Source: Chitinophaga pinensis
GTDB taxonomy: Bacteria; Bacteroidota; Bacteroidia; NS11-12g; UBA955
Length of the DNA: 64,000 nt
Reading direction: 5' to 3'
NCBI GenBank assembly: GCA_945888525.1
Contig: CAMDAF010000002.1
Location: forward strand, 83,378-147,377
The translations under genes and the position numbers were made by a program. Each line of letters opens with the position of its first letter. The first letter of the stretch is position 1. This document shows, one piece after another, positions 45,587 through 55,302 of this stretch. The notes below the pieces were generated by a model. The model saw nothing but the letters and a program-made list of their open reading frames with translations. It had not been told where the DNA came from and did no database searches.

Positions 45587-46840
45587 ATGCCTTATTTATT
45601 TACCTCAGAATCCGTATCAGAAGGCCATCCTGACAAAGTTGCCGATCAAATCAGCGACGCTCTTATAGATAATTTTTTAGCTTTTGACCCTCAAAGTAAA
45701 GTAGCTTGTGAAACATTGGTAACAACCGGACAAGTTATACTTGCTGGTGAAGTGAAATCAACTGCTTACTTAGATGTTCAAACAATTGCTAGGGATGTAA
45801 TCAAAAAAATTGGATACACTAAAAGTGAATACATGTTTGAGGCCAATTCTTGTGGTGTTTTATCAGCAATACACGAACAAAGCGCCGACATTAATCAAGG
45901 CGTTGACAAAAAGAAAAAAGAAGAACAAGGCGCTGGCGATCAAGGAATGATGTTTGGATATGCAACAATTGAGACAGATAACTACATGCCCTTGGCTTTA
46001 GATTTATCACACAAAATCCTTATCGAACTTGCAGCATTGCGCAGAGAAAACAAAGCAATCACATACTTAAGACCAGATGCTAAAAGCCAGGTGACACTTG
46101 AGTACAATGATAAAAATGAGCCTGTTCGCATCGATGCAATTGTAATTTCAACCCAACACGATGATTTTGACAAAGAAGCCAAAATGTTGGCTAAAATCAA
46201 AAAAGACATGGTTGATATTTTGATTCCAAGAGTCAAAGCTAAATACCCTAAATATAAAAAACTTTTTAACGATAAGATTACCTACCACATCAACCCAACT
46301 GGCAAGTTTGTAATTGGCGGTCCACATGGTGATACAGGTTTAACAGGCCGGAAAATCATTGTTGATACCTACGGTGGTAAAGGTGCTCACGGTGGTGGTG
46401 CATTCAGCGGCAAAGATCCTAGCAAAGTGGATAGAAGTGCTGCATATGCAACACGACATATTGCTAAAAATCTTGTAGCAGCAGGCTTGTGCAAAGAAGT
46501 ACTTGTGCAAGTGAGTTATGCGATTGGTGTTGCAAAACCGACGAGTATCAATGTTAATACCTATGGCACTGCTAAAGTAAAAATGAACGACGGCGAAATA
46601 GGTAAAATTGTGGCTGAAATATTTGATATGCGCCCATATTTTATTGAGCAAAGATTAAAATTAAGAAATCCTATTTACAGTGAAACTGCTGCATATGGTC
46701 ATATGGGTAGAGAAAATGAAATTGTTAGCAAAACTTTTAAGACTCCAGAAGGCAAATCAAAAATTGTGAAGGTTGAATTATTCACCTGGGAAAAACTTGA
46801 TTACGTTGACAAAGTCAAAAAAGCTTTTAAAATTAAATAA
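45587..46840 (+). CDS. metK: S-adenosylmethionine synthetase
   Basis: A 417-residue MetK, making SAM from methionine and [36 protein letters not shown] near residue 118, the [25 protein letters not shown] core and [16 protein letters not shown] (P-loop-like) are diagnostic. Full length. It is a single gene with its own promoter and terminator. The SAM it makes would serve the SET and RsmI-like enzymes of this window, among many others. Confidence 0.98.
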   Translation: MPYLFTSESVSEGHPDKVADQISDALIDNFLAFDPQSKVACETLVTTGQVILAGEVKSTAYLDVQTIARDVIKKIGYTKSEYMFEANSCGVLSAIHEQSADINQGVDKKKKEEQGAGDQGMMFGYATIETDNYMPLALDLSHKILIELAALRRENKAITYLRPDAKSQVTLEYNDKNEPVRIDAIVISTQHDDFDKEAKMLAKIKKDMVDILIPRVKAKYPKYKKLFNDKITYHINPTGKFVIGGPHGDTGLTGRKIIVDTYGGKGAHGGGAFSGKDPSKVDRSAAYATRHIAKNLVAAGLCKEVLVQVSYAIGVAKPTSINVNTYGTAKVKMNDGEIGKIVAEIFDMRPYFIEQRLKLRNPIYSETAAYGHMGRENEIVSKTFKTPEGKSKIVKVELFTWEKLDYVDKVKKAFKIK

Positions 46841-46842
46841 TC

Positions 46843-46867
46843 AAAAGGGGCTATTAGCCCCTTTTTT
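46843..46867 (+). terminator. Intrinsic terminator of metK
   Basis: A 10-bp stem (46843-46852 with 46856-46865), GGGGCT core, 3-nt loop, then T to 46867. It begins 3 bp after the metK stop codon. Confidence 0.9.
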
Positions 46868-46879
46868 GTAAGCAACAAT

Positions 46880-48544
46880 ATGGAAAAACTACAAGGAATA
46901 TTTGGTAAATCTAGAAATATTTGGATACTTTTTATTGCTTGGATACTTTTTGCTTCTAATTTATGGCTGCCTAGAAATTGGGGGTTTTATGGAGAAGGAG
47001 ATTGGGATTTAACCTATTCAACTTTTGAAGTCGCCAGAATTAATATAATTGAATATGGAGAATGGCCTTCCTATCAAGGCTTTCTCTCATTTGGGAGCGA
47101 TTTAGATGCAAATCCACAATCTGTAAGCGCTTCAATCTTTTTAATTCCAATATTATTCTTTGGAACTTTTTATGGTTATAAAATTAGTATTCTTTTAGGC
47201 ATGCTGATTGGCCTATGGGGCGCATTCAAACTTTTTAAATTATACACCCCAGATGTTTTATTTTCAATTGGAATGGCCATTATTTTTGTTGGGGCACCCT
47301 ATTTCAGCAGACATATTTTTGAGGCTGGGCACAGTAACTTTCTATTTTTCTATTTTCTTCCCTGGATTTTTTACCAATTTGAACTTTTTAAAAGATCTGG
47401 CTCACATAAGAGCCTCTTGTTTTTGATACTCTTATTGTCATTGCCAATATGTGGAGGAGCGCCACTTCTAACAATTATAGCGTCAGCAGGATTGTTTTTA
47501 TTGGGTTTAGGGTATTATTTTATTGACAAAAAACCCATTAAATTTTTAATTGGCTTAAGCGCCGCAATCGTTTTTCCCCTGATATTAAATGCCTGGAAAA
47601 TATTTCCTGCACTTGAACTATGGGATCAAAGCCCTAGGCTAGTAAATGATGAAAGTGGCATTAATTTATTAATCTACATACAATCACTTTGTGATTTTGC
47701 AAGCGACACCAAAACACCGCACCAGTGGCATGAGTTTGCAATTGGTTTCCCAATGGTTTTGTTCGTATTAACATTAAACAAATTATTTAAAATCAATCAT
47801 TATAAATTTTGGTTGCTTTTATTTATTCCTATTTTTTGGATTGGTTTAGGGAACTACCCCAATTACTTCAATCCTTGGTATTTGCTAAACCACAATATAC
47901 CAATATTTAGTAGCCTTAGAGCGCCTTATAGGATAAGCGTGCTAAGCTTGCTAATATTATGTGTGCTATTCATAAAAACAAGCAAGTTGTATGACAACAA
48001 AGAACTAATTTTTTTAGCACTCCTCGCATCCACGATAACCCAAACTTTAAGTTTCAATTCCATTTCAAATAAAATGGTCTTTACAGAGCGGTATGAGGAT
48101 TTGAAAACCGATAAGAATTTAAATAAACTTGATATAATTAAACTGAAGAACAATGAATTGGAACATCAATTTTTATATGTTCAAAAACAATGCATCGTTC
48201 AAAATGCATACGAACCATTGAACTTGTTGAAAGTTGAAGACAGCTTGAGGACATTTGTAGAAGGTGGTGATATAAGCAGTTTTAAACCAAACCACCTCAA
48301 AATACAAACCAATGATTCTTTATTAAAAACCGCTTTAAGATTCAATAAAAATTGGTCCTTAATTGGCGTAGGTCAAATCACAAATCACAAAGGCTTGCTT
48401 TGCGTTAAAAATACAAAAGGAGATATTGAACTGGTCTATAAAAATGAAAAGACCAAAATTGGTTTAAAAACATCAGCCTTTGCTCTGATTCTATTGTTGC
48501 TGATTTTAAAGTTTACATCTGCTTTTAGATTCAAGCACCAATAG
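46880..48544 (+). CDS. Polytopic membrane protein of unknown function
   Basis: A 554-residue protein with ten or more membrane segments and a C-terminal soluble domain of ~130 residues ahead of a final helix. It begins like a GT-C or YfhO-type protein: a first luminal loop with NWGFYGEGDWDLTY and PSYQGFLSFGSDLDANPQS, then HIFEAGHSNFLFFYFLPW. The acidic residues in the first loop could be catalytic in a lipid-linked sugar transferase, but no family can be named with confidence. It begins 13 bp after the metK terminator and its end overlaps the convergent methylase gene by 14 bp. Confidence 0.7.
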   Translation: MEKLQGIFGKSRNIWILFIAWILFASNLWLPRNWGFYGEGDWDLTYSTFEVARINIIEYGEWPSYQGFLSFGSDLDANPQSVSASIFLIPILFFGTFYGYKISILLGMLIGLWGAFKLFKLYTPDVLFSIGMAIIFVGAPYFSRHIFEAGHSNFLFFYFLPWIFYQFELFKRSGSHKSLLFLILLLSLPICGGAPLLTIIASAGLFLLGLGYYFIDKKPIKFLIGLSAAIVFPLILNAWKIFPALELWDQSPRLVNDESGINLLIYIQSLCDFASDTKTPHQWHEFAIGFPMVLFVLTLNKLFKINHYKFWLLLFIPIFWIGLGNYPNYFNPWYLLNHNIPIFSSLRAPYRISVLSLLILCVLFIKTSKLYDNKELIFLALLASTITQTLSFNSISNKMVFTERYEDLKTDKNLNKLDIIKLKNNELEHQFLYVQKQCIVQNAYEPLNLLKVEDSLRTFVEGGDISSFKPNHLKIQTNDSLLKTALRFNKNWSLIGVGQITNHKGLLCVKNTKGDIELVYKNEKTKIGLKTSAFALILLLLILKFTSAFRFKHQ

Positions 48545-49241
48545 CAAACATGCAAGGGATTTTTCCTATTTGAATAGGATATTCACGCCACCATTTAACT
48601 GTTTTACATAAAATATATTCATTTTCGCCGCAAATGTCCGAAGCGATAAGAAGCCTAGTTTCTGGGCTTAAAGTTTTAAGTAAATCTGAAAACATAGCTT
48701 CATTTCTATAGGGTGCTTCAATAAATAATTGAGTACTTTCTTTACATATTTTTTCCAAAGCACTTATTGATTGCTTTCTTTCTTCGGGTTTACTTGGCAG
48801 ATATCCATGAAATTTGAAACTTTGACCATTTAAACCACTGGCTATTAAGGCCAGAATGATTGAAGAGGGACCAATTAGTGGTTTTACTGTAATTCCATTT
48901 TCATGTGCAATTCTAACAACATGATTTCCAGGATCAGCTATACATGGCAATCCTGCGTCAGACATTAGACCTACCAAACGGTGTTGCTTCATAAGATTTA
49001 GAATTTCATTGTTCTGGCTTTGAATTTGGTGCTTATCCATTTCAAAAATCAAAACATTATCCCAGACAATCTTAGGATTGACTTGTTTTAGGAAATGTCT
49101 AGAAACTTTTGCATTTTCAACTATAAAACATTGTATTTTAGATATTTGATTAATAACACTTAAAGGAATACTCCAGTTAAGTTCAATTTCTGATATTGGC
49201 ATTGGAATAAGGAAGAGTGTTTCTTTGCTTGTAGATTGCAT
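48531..49241 (-). CDS. RsmI-like SAM-dependent methyltransferase (tetrapyrrole methylase fold)
   Basis: A 236-residue protein of the tetrapyrrole methylase superfamily, similar to RsmI (16S rRNA C1402 2'-O-methylase). The motifs GLMSDAGLPCIADPGNHVV, PLIGPSSIILALIASGLNGQSF, FHGYLPSKPEERK and FIEAPYRNEAM match the family. The N-terminal segment is divergent (FLIPMPISEIE in place of VATPIGNLxD). Short RsmI paralogues of this length are frequent in Bacteroidota, so the exact target is uncertain. The ATG at 49241 was chosen over a TTG at 49265. The 3' end overlaps the convergent gene by 14 bp. Confidence 0.87.
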   Translation of the reverse strand: MQSTSKETLFLIPMPISEIELNWSIPLSVINQISKIQCFIVENAKVSRHFLKQVNPKIVWDNVLIFEMDKHQIQSQNNEILNLMKQHRLVGLMSDAGLPCIADPGNHVVRIAHENGITVKPLIGPSSIILALIASGLNGQSFKFHGYLPSKPEERKQSISALEKICKESTQLFIEAPYRNEAMFSDLLKTLSPETRLLIASDICGENEYILCKTVKWWREYPIQIGKIPCMFAIGA

Positions 49242-49248
49242 AATATTA

Positions 49249-49280
49249 TTGGAAAACTTCTGCAATATTCAGTAATTTTG
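49249..49280 (+). promoter_or_regulatory. Bacteroidota-type promoter of the PorU2-like gene
   Basis: TTG at 49249-49251, 21 bp, then TAATTTTG at 49273-49280. The spacing is two longer than ideal. The ATG at 49300 is 19 bp beyond the box. Confidence 0.55.
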
Positions 49281-49299
49281 TAGATACACATACAAATAC

Positions 49300-52200
49300 A
49301 TGAAAAAATCTCTAATATGTTTTTTTCTTTTCACTTTTTCTTTTCAGTTATTTTCACAGCCTTATGGCAACGAATGGATTAAAAGTAATCAGAAATATTT
49401 TAAAATTCCGATTGGTAAGCCTGGTATTTACAGACTTGACTACACCTCTTTGATTCCTTCGGCTACCGATATGAAACTAGATCTTTCAACGGTTAAGCCA
49501 AAAAAATGGCAAATGTTCTATAAGGGTAAAGAGATTCCAATTTATGTTTCAGGCGAAGGTGATAACATCTTCAACAATTATGACTTCATTGAATTCTATG
49601 CAACCCTTAACGATGGATCCTTAGATAAAGAACTTTATACTGATTCAAATTTTATTGCAAATGACAGAGTGAGTATGGTTACGGATAGTTCTTTCTATTA
49701 TTTAACTTATTTGCCGGCTTCTAGCACTCAAAACGGGTGGCATATGCTAAACTATAAAAACACAGCCTTTTCCAGTTATCCTGCAGAGCCCTATTTCATG
49801 CATCAATCGTTGCTTAACTTTATAAATGAATACAATAGAGGCAGAAAATTATCTGTTGGAGCTTCTGAGGCAGAAAATCCGGAATACACCAAAACCGAAG
49901 GATATTGTAGCATGTTTTTTGGAAGTGGAACCAATTACAGCAATCAAACAGCCATCTTAGAGACTAGATTTATGAATCCTAACGGTCCTTTGCCCTCATA
50001 CTCATTTACTTCTGTTGGGGCCAACGACAATAAAAATGTCAATATTGACCACAGATTAAAATTGGGAATAAGTTCTGATAACTTCACTTTTCAAAACATA
50101 TTGGATACCTCATTTGATGGTTTTGAGATAATCCGAAATACAAAAACATTGGATTATTCTTTCATCGGCACCAATAGTACTTTTATGCGATTTGATGTAC
50201 AATTTATACCTGGTGTAAGCTACCAAGCACATGGGATTAACTTTATAGGCATAAAATATCCTAGATATTTTGATTTAGATGGCGCATCAAGTTTTAAGTT
50301 TAATTTAAATTCTAGCGCCAATCCGCGTCATATTGAGTGGAAAAATTATAACGCGAATAAATTAAATCCCATGGTTTACGATTTAAGCAATGGAATTAGA
50401 ATTCGTGCTGAAAAATTTAATTCAACTTACAGTCTATGCATAGTCCCGGCGTCAAGTAAAAATGAAACAGAATATTTTCTTTGCGATAGTTCTGAAATTA
50501 TCTTTCTTCAGGCAAATAATGTATTACCTGCCATAAGTTACGAAGCCGCATTTAACCCCTTTCTAACGTACAACCCGACAACAACAATAAACGCAAATAG
50601 ATTAATATTACTCACGCATCCCAAATTAATTGGAGATGGGTTGAGCAAGTATTTAACGTTTAAAAGTTCCTCAACCTACGCAAGTCCTTGCGATGTGGTA
50701 AGTATTCAGCAATTGTATGAGCATTTCTCATATGGAATTCCGCATCCCATTGCAATTAGCCACTACCTAAGATATCTGAAGGAAAAAGGGGATACAACCT
50801 TAAAATTCTTATTTCTTGTTGGAAGGGGCTATCAAACCAATTTACTTAGATATGGAGCTTACACTAAAAACATAATTCCCTCAATTGGGGTTCCCGCATC
50901 AGACAATTTATTTGCTACGGAGATGTTAGACTCCAACCTAGTCCCCCAAGTTGCAATTGGAAGATTAACAGTAGATAGAGAAAATGATTTCTCAGCCTAT
51001 GTTACCAAGTTGATGGAATATGATGGGACTTCAAATGAATTTTGGAAAAAAAGTGTCTTGCATTTGGCTGGCGGCGACAATAGCAATCAATCAAAGTACA
51101 TAAAAAGTAGATTAGATAACGCGGCAGGTGTAGTTCAATCACCGCCCTTTGGTGGCAAAGCAATTACTTACACAAAATCATCCGTTGGAATATCTGAACC
51201 ATATTTAAAGCAAAAAGCAATAGAAAATGTAAATGATGGCATGCAGCTTATCACATTTTTAGGCCATGGAAGTGCTGCCGTTACGGATATTGATATTGGA
51301 GACACTATTGAATACAACAACTATTTAAAGTACCCGGTTTTTTACTTTAATGGCTGCAACATTGGAAACCCGTGTTTAGGACCGCCGGATAAAAACATAA
51401 AACTTTCCGCTGAAAATTTTATGAAAGCACGTGGCAGGGGTGCAATTGCGTTTATAGCACAGTCAGGACTTTCTGAACTAGGTCAGGTAGATGGTCAAAT
51501 TCAAAGTTTTTATTCCTTTGTTTTTAACAAAAAATACAATGGCAATTATACAGTTGGTGAAGCCATTGTTGATATGTTGCGCGCCACGGGCAATTACAAT
51601 GATGAATTAAACAGAATACAGTCTAGAGAATTAATTTTACAAGGTGATCCATCAATTCAATGGTTTCAGCCAACATTACCCGATTATTCAATTGATGAAA
51701 AATCAATATTTTTATACCCTAATAATTTAACCGCTGTCAGCGATTCTTTTGCAGTTGCTGTTGCGATAGAGAATAGAGGAAGATTTAGCGAAGATTCCAT
51801 AAACATAAAAATTGAAAGGTTTTATCCGAATAATTTTATAGTTACTCAGCACCATTTTAAAGTGCAACCGATAGGATATAAAGACACTGTTTATTTATAC
51901 ATTAAAGCAAAAGACGCCGCTGCAGCCGGGATAAACAGGGTCGTGGTTACAATTAACGAGGAGCAAAAGCCTATAGAAAACAATTACACAAACAATGTCG
52001 CTACCATAAGTCCATATATTCCAGGAAATGGAATTAATTTAGTTTCCCCTAAAAGATTTGACATTGTTAGCAATCTAAACAATGATACCGTTGAATTGGT
52101 AGCGCAGGCATTAAATTTATTTGAAAAAAATTACCAATTTGTATTCGAAATTGATACCAATTATTTATTCAATAGCCCATGGAAAAAAGTTGAGAATACG

Positions 52201-54402
52201 GGATCAATTGTTGGACAATTAAAATCTTGGAAAGTAAAACTATTAGGGTTAAAAGATAGTACGGTATATTATTGGAGAGCAATGATAAAAACCGGAAGTA
52301 TCCAAGGTGGGTATTTCACTGAAAGAAGTTTCATTCATATTTTAAACCATTCGCCAGGTTGGTCGCAATCAGACTTTCCGCAATTTTACCCAAGTAGCAC
52401 GCTTGACAAAATAGTTTTAGATAAAAACACAAAGAAATTCACCTTTTCAAGTACATCTGAAAAAGTGTTCGTGAATTGTTATTTGGACAAAAAGCCAAAT
52501 TTTGGCATAAAAAAAGGAGGTCAAGGTGCGCTATCACTCAATCCAGGGACTTCTAATGGAAGTGTTGTAGCAATATTATTCGATAAAAATAGTCTCAAAC
52601 AATTTAAATTGCCTGGAATATTTAACCCCAATAAATATTATGGCCTAGGCTATTATGAAGACAATGTTACAGCTTATAATTTTGGTTTGTGGGGCGGAGC
52701 TGAGCAACAATTCATAAGTTGGGTTGATTCAATACCAGACAGCACCTATGTTGCATTGTGCAATGTTGGCCAGATGTATAGAACTCGATTTTCACCACAA
52801 GTTTTAGCAGCTTTTTCAAAACTAGGGGCAAGTTTGGTAAATGAATTAAAAACAGACCTAACCTCATATGCCATGATAGGCAAAAAGGGTGCAGCACCAG
52901 GTTGGGCTGTAGAAGATTCAGGACATTACTACGATGGCACTGGTGGTTATATAGAAATCGAAAAAGAACTTATCGGAAAAAGAGGTACTGGCACATTGAA
53001 AACTGAATTAATAGGCCCTACAACACAATGGGGAAATCTTTATTTTTATACAAAATCTGAAGAACCCAACTCAGCTGATCAATTCGCTATAAATATTCAT
53101 GCCGTATCTAATTCTGGCCAAGATACCATTGTCTACAATGATGTAAAAACCAATAATTTTGATTTGTCAAATATTGATGCCAAGCGGTTTCCAAACATTT
53201 ATTTTGAAGGTCTATTTGAAGATCTAAAAGAGTATACGCCTGCCCAAATTAAGCATTGGAGGGTTGGTGTTACCCCAGTTCCAGAAGGAAGTTTAAATCC
53301 AAATTTATCGAACAATTTATGGAGAGATACCTTAAGGCAAGGTGAAGATTTTAAATTTGAAATCGGCTTTCAAAACATCTCTAATTTAAGTTTTGATAAA
53401 AATTTAAAAAACCAAGTTTTAATCTACAATGTAGATACAAAAGATACAGTCTTTAATTCAATATCAAATAAAACAGATAGCCTGAAGCCAAATGCATTCT
53501 TTTTAATAAACACCTTAAAAAATACAAAAAACATGCGGGGTCGTTATGCTTTTGCTGTTTTGGTAAACTTCGACAACAACAACCGATCTGTACAGCCTGA
53601 AATGTCGTTAACAAACAATTCAGCATTAAGATATTTTTACGTTAATGAAGACAAAATAAACCCATTACTGGATGTGACTTTTGATGGCAAACATATAGGC
53701 AACGGCGAAATCGTATCAGGCAGCCCTGTTATAAGTATTAGTAGTAAAGATGAGAATAAATTGAATTGGCAGACCGATACAAATGGCATTCAAATATGGC
53801 TTAAACGGCCTAATTCTGTAAACTTTGAACCAATTAATTTTGACACTTTTGGTGTAAAATTCTATCCTGCAACTTCAAGCTATAACCTAGCCAAAGCAGA
53901 GTTTAATCCTAAAAACTTAAGCGATGGCATTTACACGTTAAAAGTTCAATCAAATGATGCAAATGGAACTAAAGCTGGAAGCACAGAATATATGATCAAC
54001 TTTACCGTTATCAATAAAGCATCCGCAACAAACTTTTATCCATATCCTAATCCATTTACAACTTCAATGCGGTTTGTGTATACACTAACAGGCAATCAAG
54101 TGCCTGATTACATCAATGTAAAAATCATGACCATACAAGGAAAGGTTGTTAAAGAACTAAACAAAGACGATTTAGGCGATGTTCATATCGGAAATAACAT
54201 AAGTGAGGTCGTTTGGGATGGAACAGATGAATATGGAGATAGACTTTCGAATGGAGTGTATCTTTATGTTGTAAGCATAAAATTGAATGGCGAAGAAATC
54301 ACCCAGTTAGAAAACGACAATGTCAGTAATGATTTAAATGCTGACAAGGCCAATAACAATTTATTTAAACATTCCACAGGAAAAATAGTCCTTCTAAGAT
54401 AA
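49300..54402 (+). CDS. porU2: C25 family cysteine peptidase, probable T9SS sortase PorU2
   Basis: A 1700-residue exported protein (signal peptide ending LFSQ) with a gingipain-type C25 peptidase domain. The catalytic His656 is in FLGHGSA and Cys686 in YFNGCNIGN. Before it lie beta-rich domains; after it come several Ig-like or CARDB-like domains (SDSFAVAVAIENRGR, LNNDTVELVAQ) and a CTD-like C-terminus (YPYPNPFTTSMRF to RLSNGVYLYVVSI). PorU is the T9SS signal peptidase and ligase that removes CTDs and attaches cargo to A-LPS. At 1700 residues this exceeds PorU (~1150-1300) and fits the PorU2 group. Its role as sortase or as cargo protease remains to be settled. Confidence 0.85.
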   Translation: MKKSLICFFLFTFSFQLFSQPYGNEWIKSNQKYFKIPIGKPGIYRLDYTSLIPSATDMKLDLSTVKPKKWQMFYKGKEIPIYVSGEGDNIFNNYDFIEFYATLNDGSLDKELYTDSNFIANDRVSMVTDSSFYYLTYLPASSTQNGWHMLNYKNTAFSSYPAEPYFMHQSLLNFINEYNRGRKLSVGASEAENPEYTKTEGYCSMFFGSGTNYSNQTAILETRFMNPNGPLPSYSFTSVGANDNKNVNIDHRLKLGISSDNFTFQNILDTSFDGFEIIRNTKTLDYSFIGTNSTFMRFDVQFIPGVSYQAHGINFIGIKYPRYFDLDGASSFKFNLNSSANPRHIEWKNYNANKLNPMVYDLSNGIRIRAEKFNSTYSLCIVPASSKNETEYFLCDSSEIIFLQANNVLPAISYEAAFNPFLTYNPTTTINANRLILLTHPKLIGDGLSKYLTFKSSSTYASPCDVVSIQQLYEHFSYGIPHPIAISHYLRYLKEKGDTTLKFLFLVGRGYQTNLLRYGAYTKNIIPSIGVPASDNLFATEMLDSNLVPQVAIGRLTVDRENDFSAYVTKLMEYDGTSNEFWKKSVLHLAGGDNSNQSKYIKSRLDNAAGVVQSPPFGGKAITYTKSSVGISEPYLKQKAIENVNDGMQLITFLGHGSAAVTDIDIGDTIEYNNYLKYPVFYFNGCNIGNPCLGPPDKNIKLSAENFMKARGRGAIAFIAQSGLSELGQVDGQIQSFYSFVFNKKYNGNYTVGEAIVDMLRATGNYNDELNRIQSRELILQGDPSIQWFQPTLPDYSIDEKSIFLYPNNLTAVSDSFAVAVAIENRGRFSEDSINIKIERFYPNNFIVTQHHFKVQPIGYKDTVYLYIKAKDAAAAGINRVVVTINEEQKPIENNYTNNVATISPYIPGNGINLVSPKRFDIVSNLNNDTVELVAQALNLFEKNYQFVFEIDTNYLFNSPWKKVENTGSIVGQLKSWKVKLLGLKDSTVYYWRAMIKTGSIQGGYFTERSFIHILNHSPGWSQSDFPQFYPSSTLDKIVLDKNTKKFTFSSTSEKVFVNCYLDKKPNFGIKKGGQGALSLNPGTSNGSVVAILFDKNSLKQFKLPGIFNPNKYYGLGYYEDNVTAYNFGLWGGAEQQFISWVDSIPDSTYVALCNVGQMYRTRFSPQVLAAFSKLGASLVNELKTDLTSYAMIGKKGAAPGWAVEDSGHYYDGTGGYIEIEKELIGKRGTGTLKTELIGPTTQWGNLYFYTKSEEPNSADQFAINIHAVSNSGQDTIVYNDVKTNNFDLSNIDAKRFPNIYFEGLFEDLKEYTPAQIKHWRVGVTPVPEGSLNPNLSNNLWRDTLRQGEDFKFEIGFQNISNLSFDKNLKNQVLIYNVDTKDTVFNSISNKTDSLKPNAFFLINTLKNTKNMRGRYAFAVLVNFDNNNRSVQPEMSLTNNSALRYFYVNEDKINPLLDVTFDGKHIGNGEIVSGSPVISISSKDENKLNWQTDTNGIQIWLKRPNSVNFEPINFDTFGVKFYPATSSYNLAKAEFNPKNLSDGIYTLKVQSNDANGTKAGSTEYMINFTVINKASATNFYPYPNPFTTSMRFVYTLTGNQVPDYINVKIMTIQGKVVKELNKDDLGDVHIGNNISEVVWDGTDEYGDRLSNGVYLYVVSIKLNGEEITQLENDNVSNDLNADKANNNLFKHSTGKIVLLR

Positions 54403-54404
54403 AA

Positions 54405-55301
54405 TTGAAACACCTAATTTACATATCCTTATTAATTATTACTGGCTTAAGTGTAAGTGCATTTGTAGTAACAAACCCGGAGTTAAAGACTACAAATTCT
54501 ACCTCCGCGAGCGAAATTCATGCTTTAGAATTGGACAAATTACCAAATGTATTATTTTGGCGTAAAATTATGAATTTACATAAGGACAGTTGCATTTTGA
54601 ATATCCATAGCAATAGAACCATAATTGCCACGATGCATGCTTCATCTTGGTACGGAAGCACTGAACAAGTAAAACATTCAATTTTAGATAGTTTAAAAAA
54701 GCTATACGGAATAATCGACAGTCCTAGAATAGTTGGCACAATGGGTAAGAGTTTCTTTTACTCATTTGAAAAAATTTCAGAAAAAATCCCTCAAGGTATT
54801 TTGGCATTTGAAAACAATGGGTTAGATGGATGGTATGCAAAAGCAATATTATTAATTGAAAGCCCTAATCAACTTCAAAAGTCAAATGCAGGGGCATATG
54901 GGCCATTTCAGTTAATGCCTGGTGTTGCTAGAAATTATGGATTAAGGGTAAATAAACATGTCGATGAAAGAGCTGATTTTAATCGGTCAGCCTACGCGGC
55001 AAGTGAACTGATAAAAACAATCTGTATACCATATGCTCGGCAAATGTTAAGCGCGAGATCAATTAACTTCAATGAAAATGACCTTTGGTTTAAATTGTTT
55101 GTGATGCATTTATACAATGCTGGTGCTGGAAATGTCCAATTGGCTTTAAATGCAATTCCACAACCCGGCGTAGGCATTGAGTTAATTAAGCAACTTTGGA
55201 ATACTTCAGCTGGCAGATTTAAAAGTGCATCACAAAATTATTCTCAAATAATTTTAGCTGCTTTCCTTGAATACGAGGATCGCATTGACAAGCGTCAATA
55301 A
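54405..55301 (+). CDS. Lytic transglycosylase (SLT domain)
   Basis: A 298-residue exported protein with a signal peptide and a C-terminal SLT domain. The catalytic Glu is in KAILLIESPNQL, followed by SNAGAYGPFQLMPGVARNYGL and the later HLYNAGAGNVQLAL, which match the goose-lysozyme-like transglycosylase fold. It should cut the MurNAc-GlcNAc bond of peptidoglycan with 1,6-anhydro formation. The start is TTG at 54405, 2 bp after the PorU2-like stop codon, so they form an operon; local wall opening for the secretion machine is a reasonable but unproven reason. Confidence 0.9.
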   Translation: MKHLIYISLLIITGLSVSAFVVTNPELKTTNSTSASEIHALELDKLPNVLFWRKIMNLHKDSCILNIHSNRTIIATMHASSWYGSTEQVKHSILDSLKKLYGIIDSPRIVGTMGKSFFYSFEKISEKIPQGILAFENNGLDGWYAKAILLIESPNQLQKSNAGAYGPFQLMPGVARNYGLRVNKHVDERADFNRSAYAASELIKTICIPYARQMLSARSINFNENDLWFKLFVMHLYNAGAGNVQLALNAIPQPGVGIELIKQLWNTSAGRFKSASQNYSQIILAAFLEYEDRIDKRQ

Positions 55302-55302
55302 C

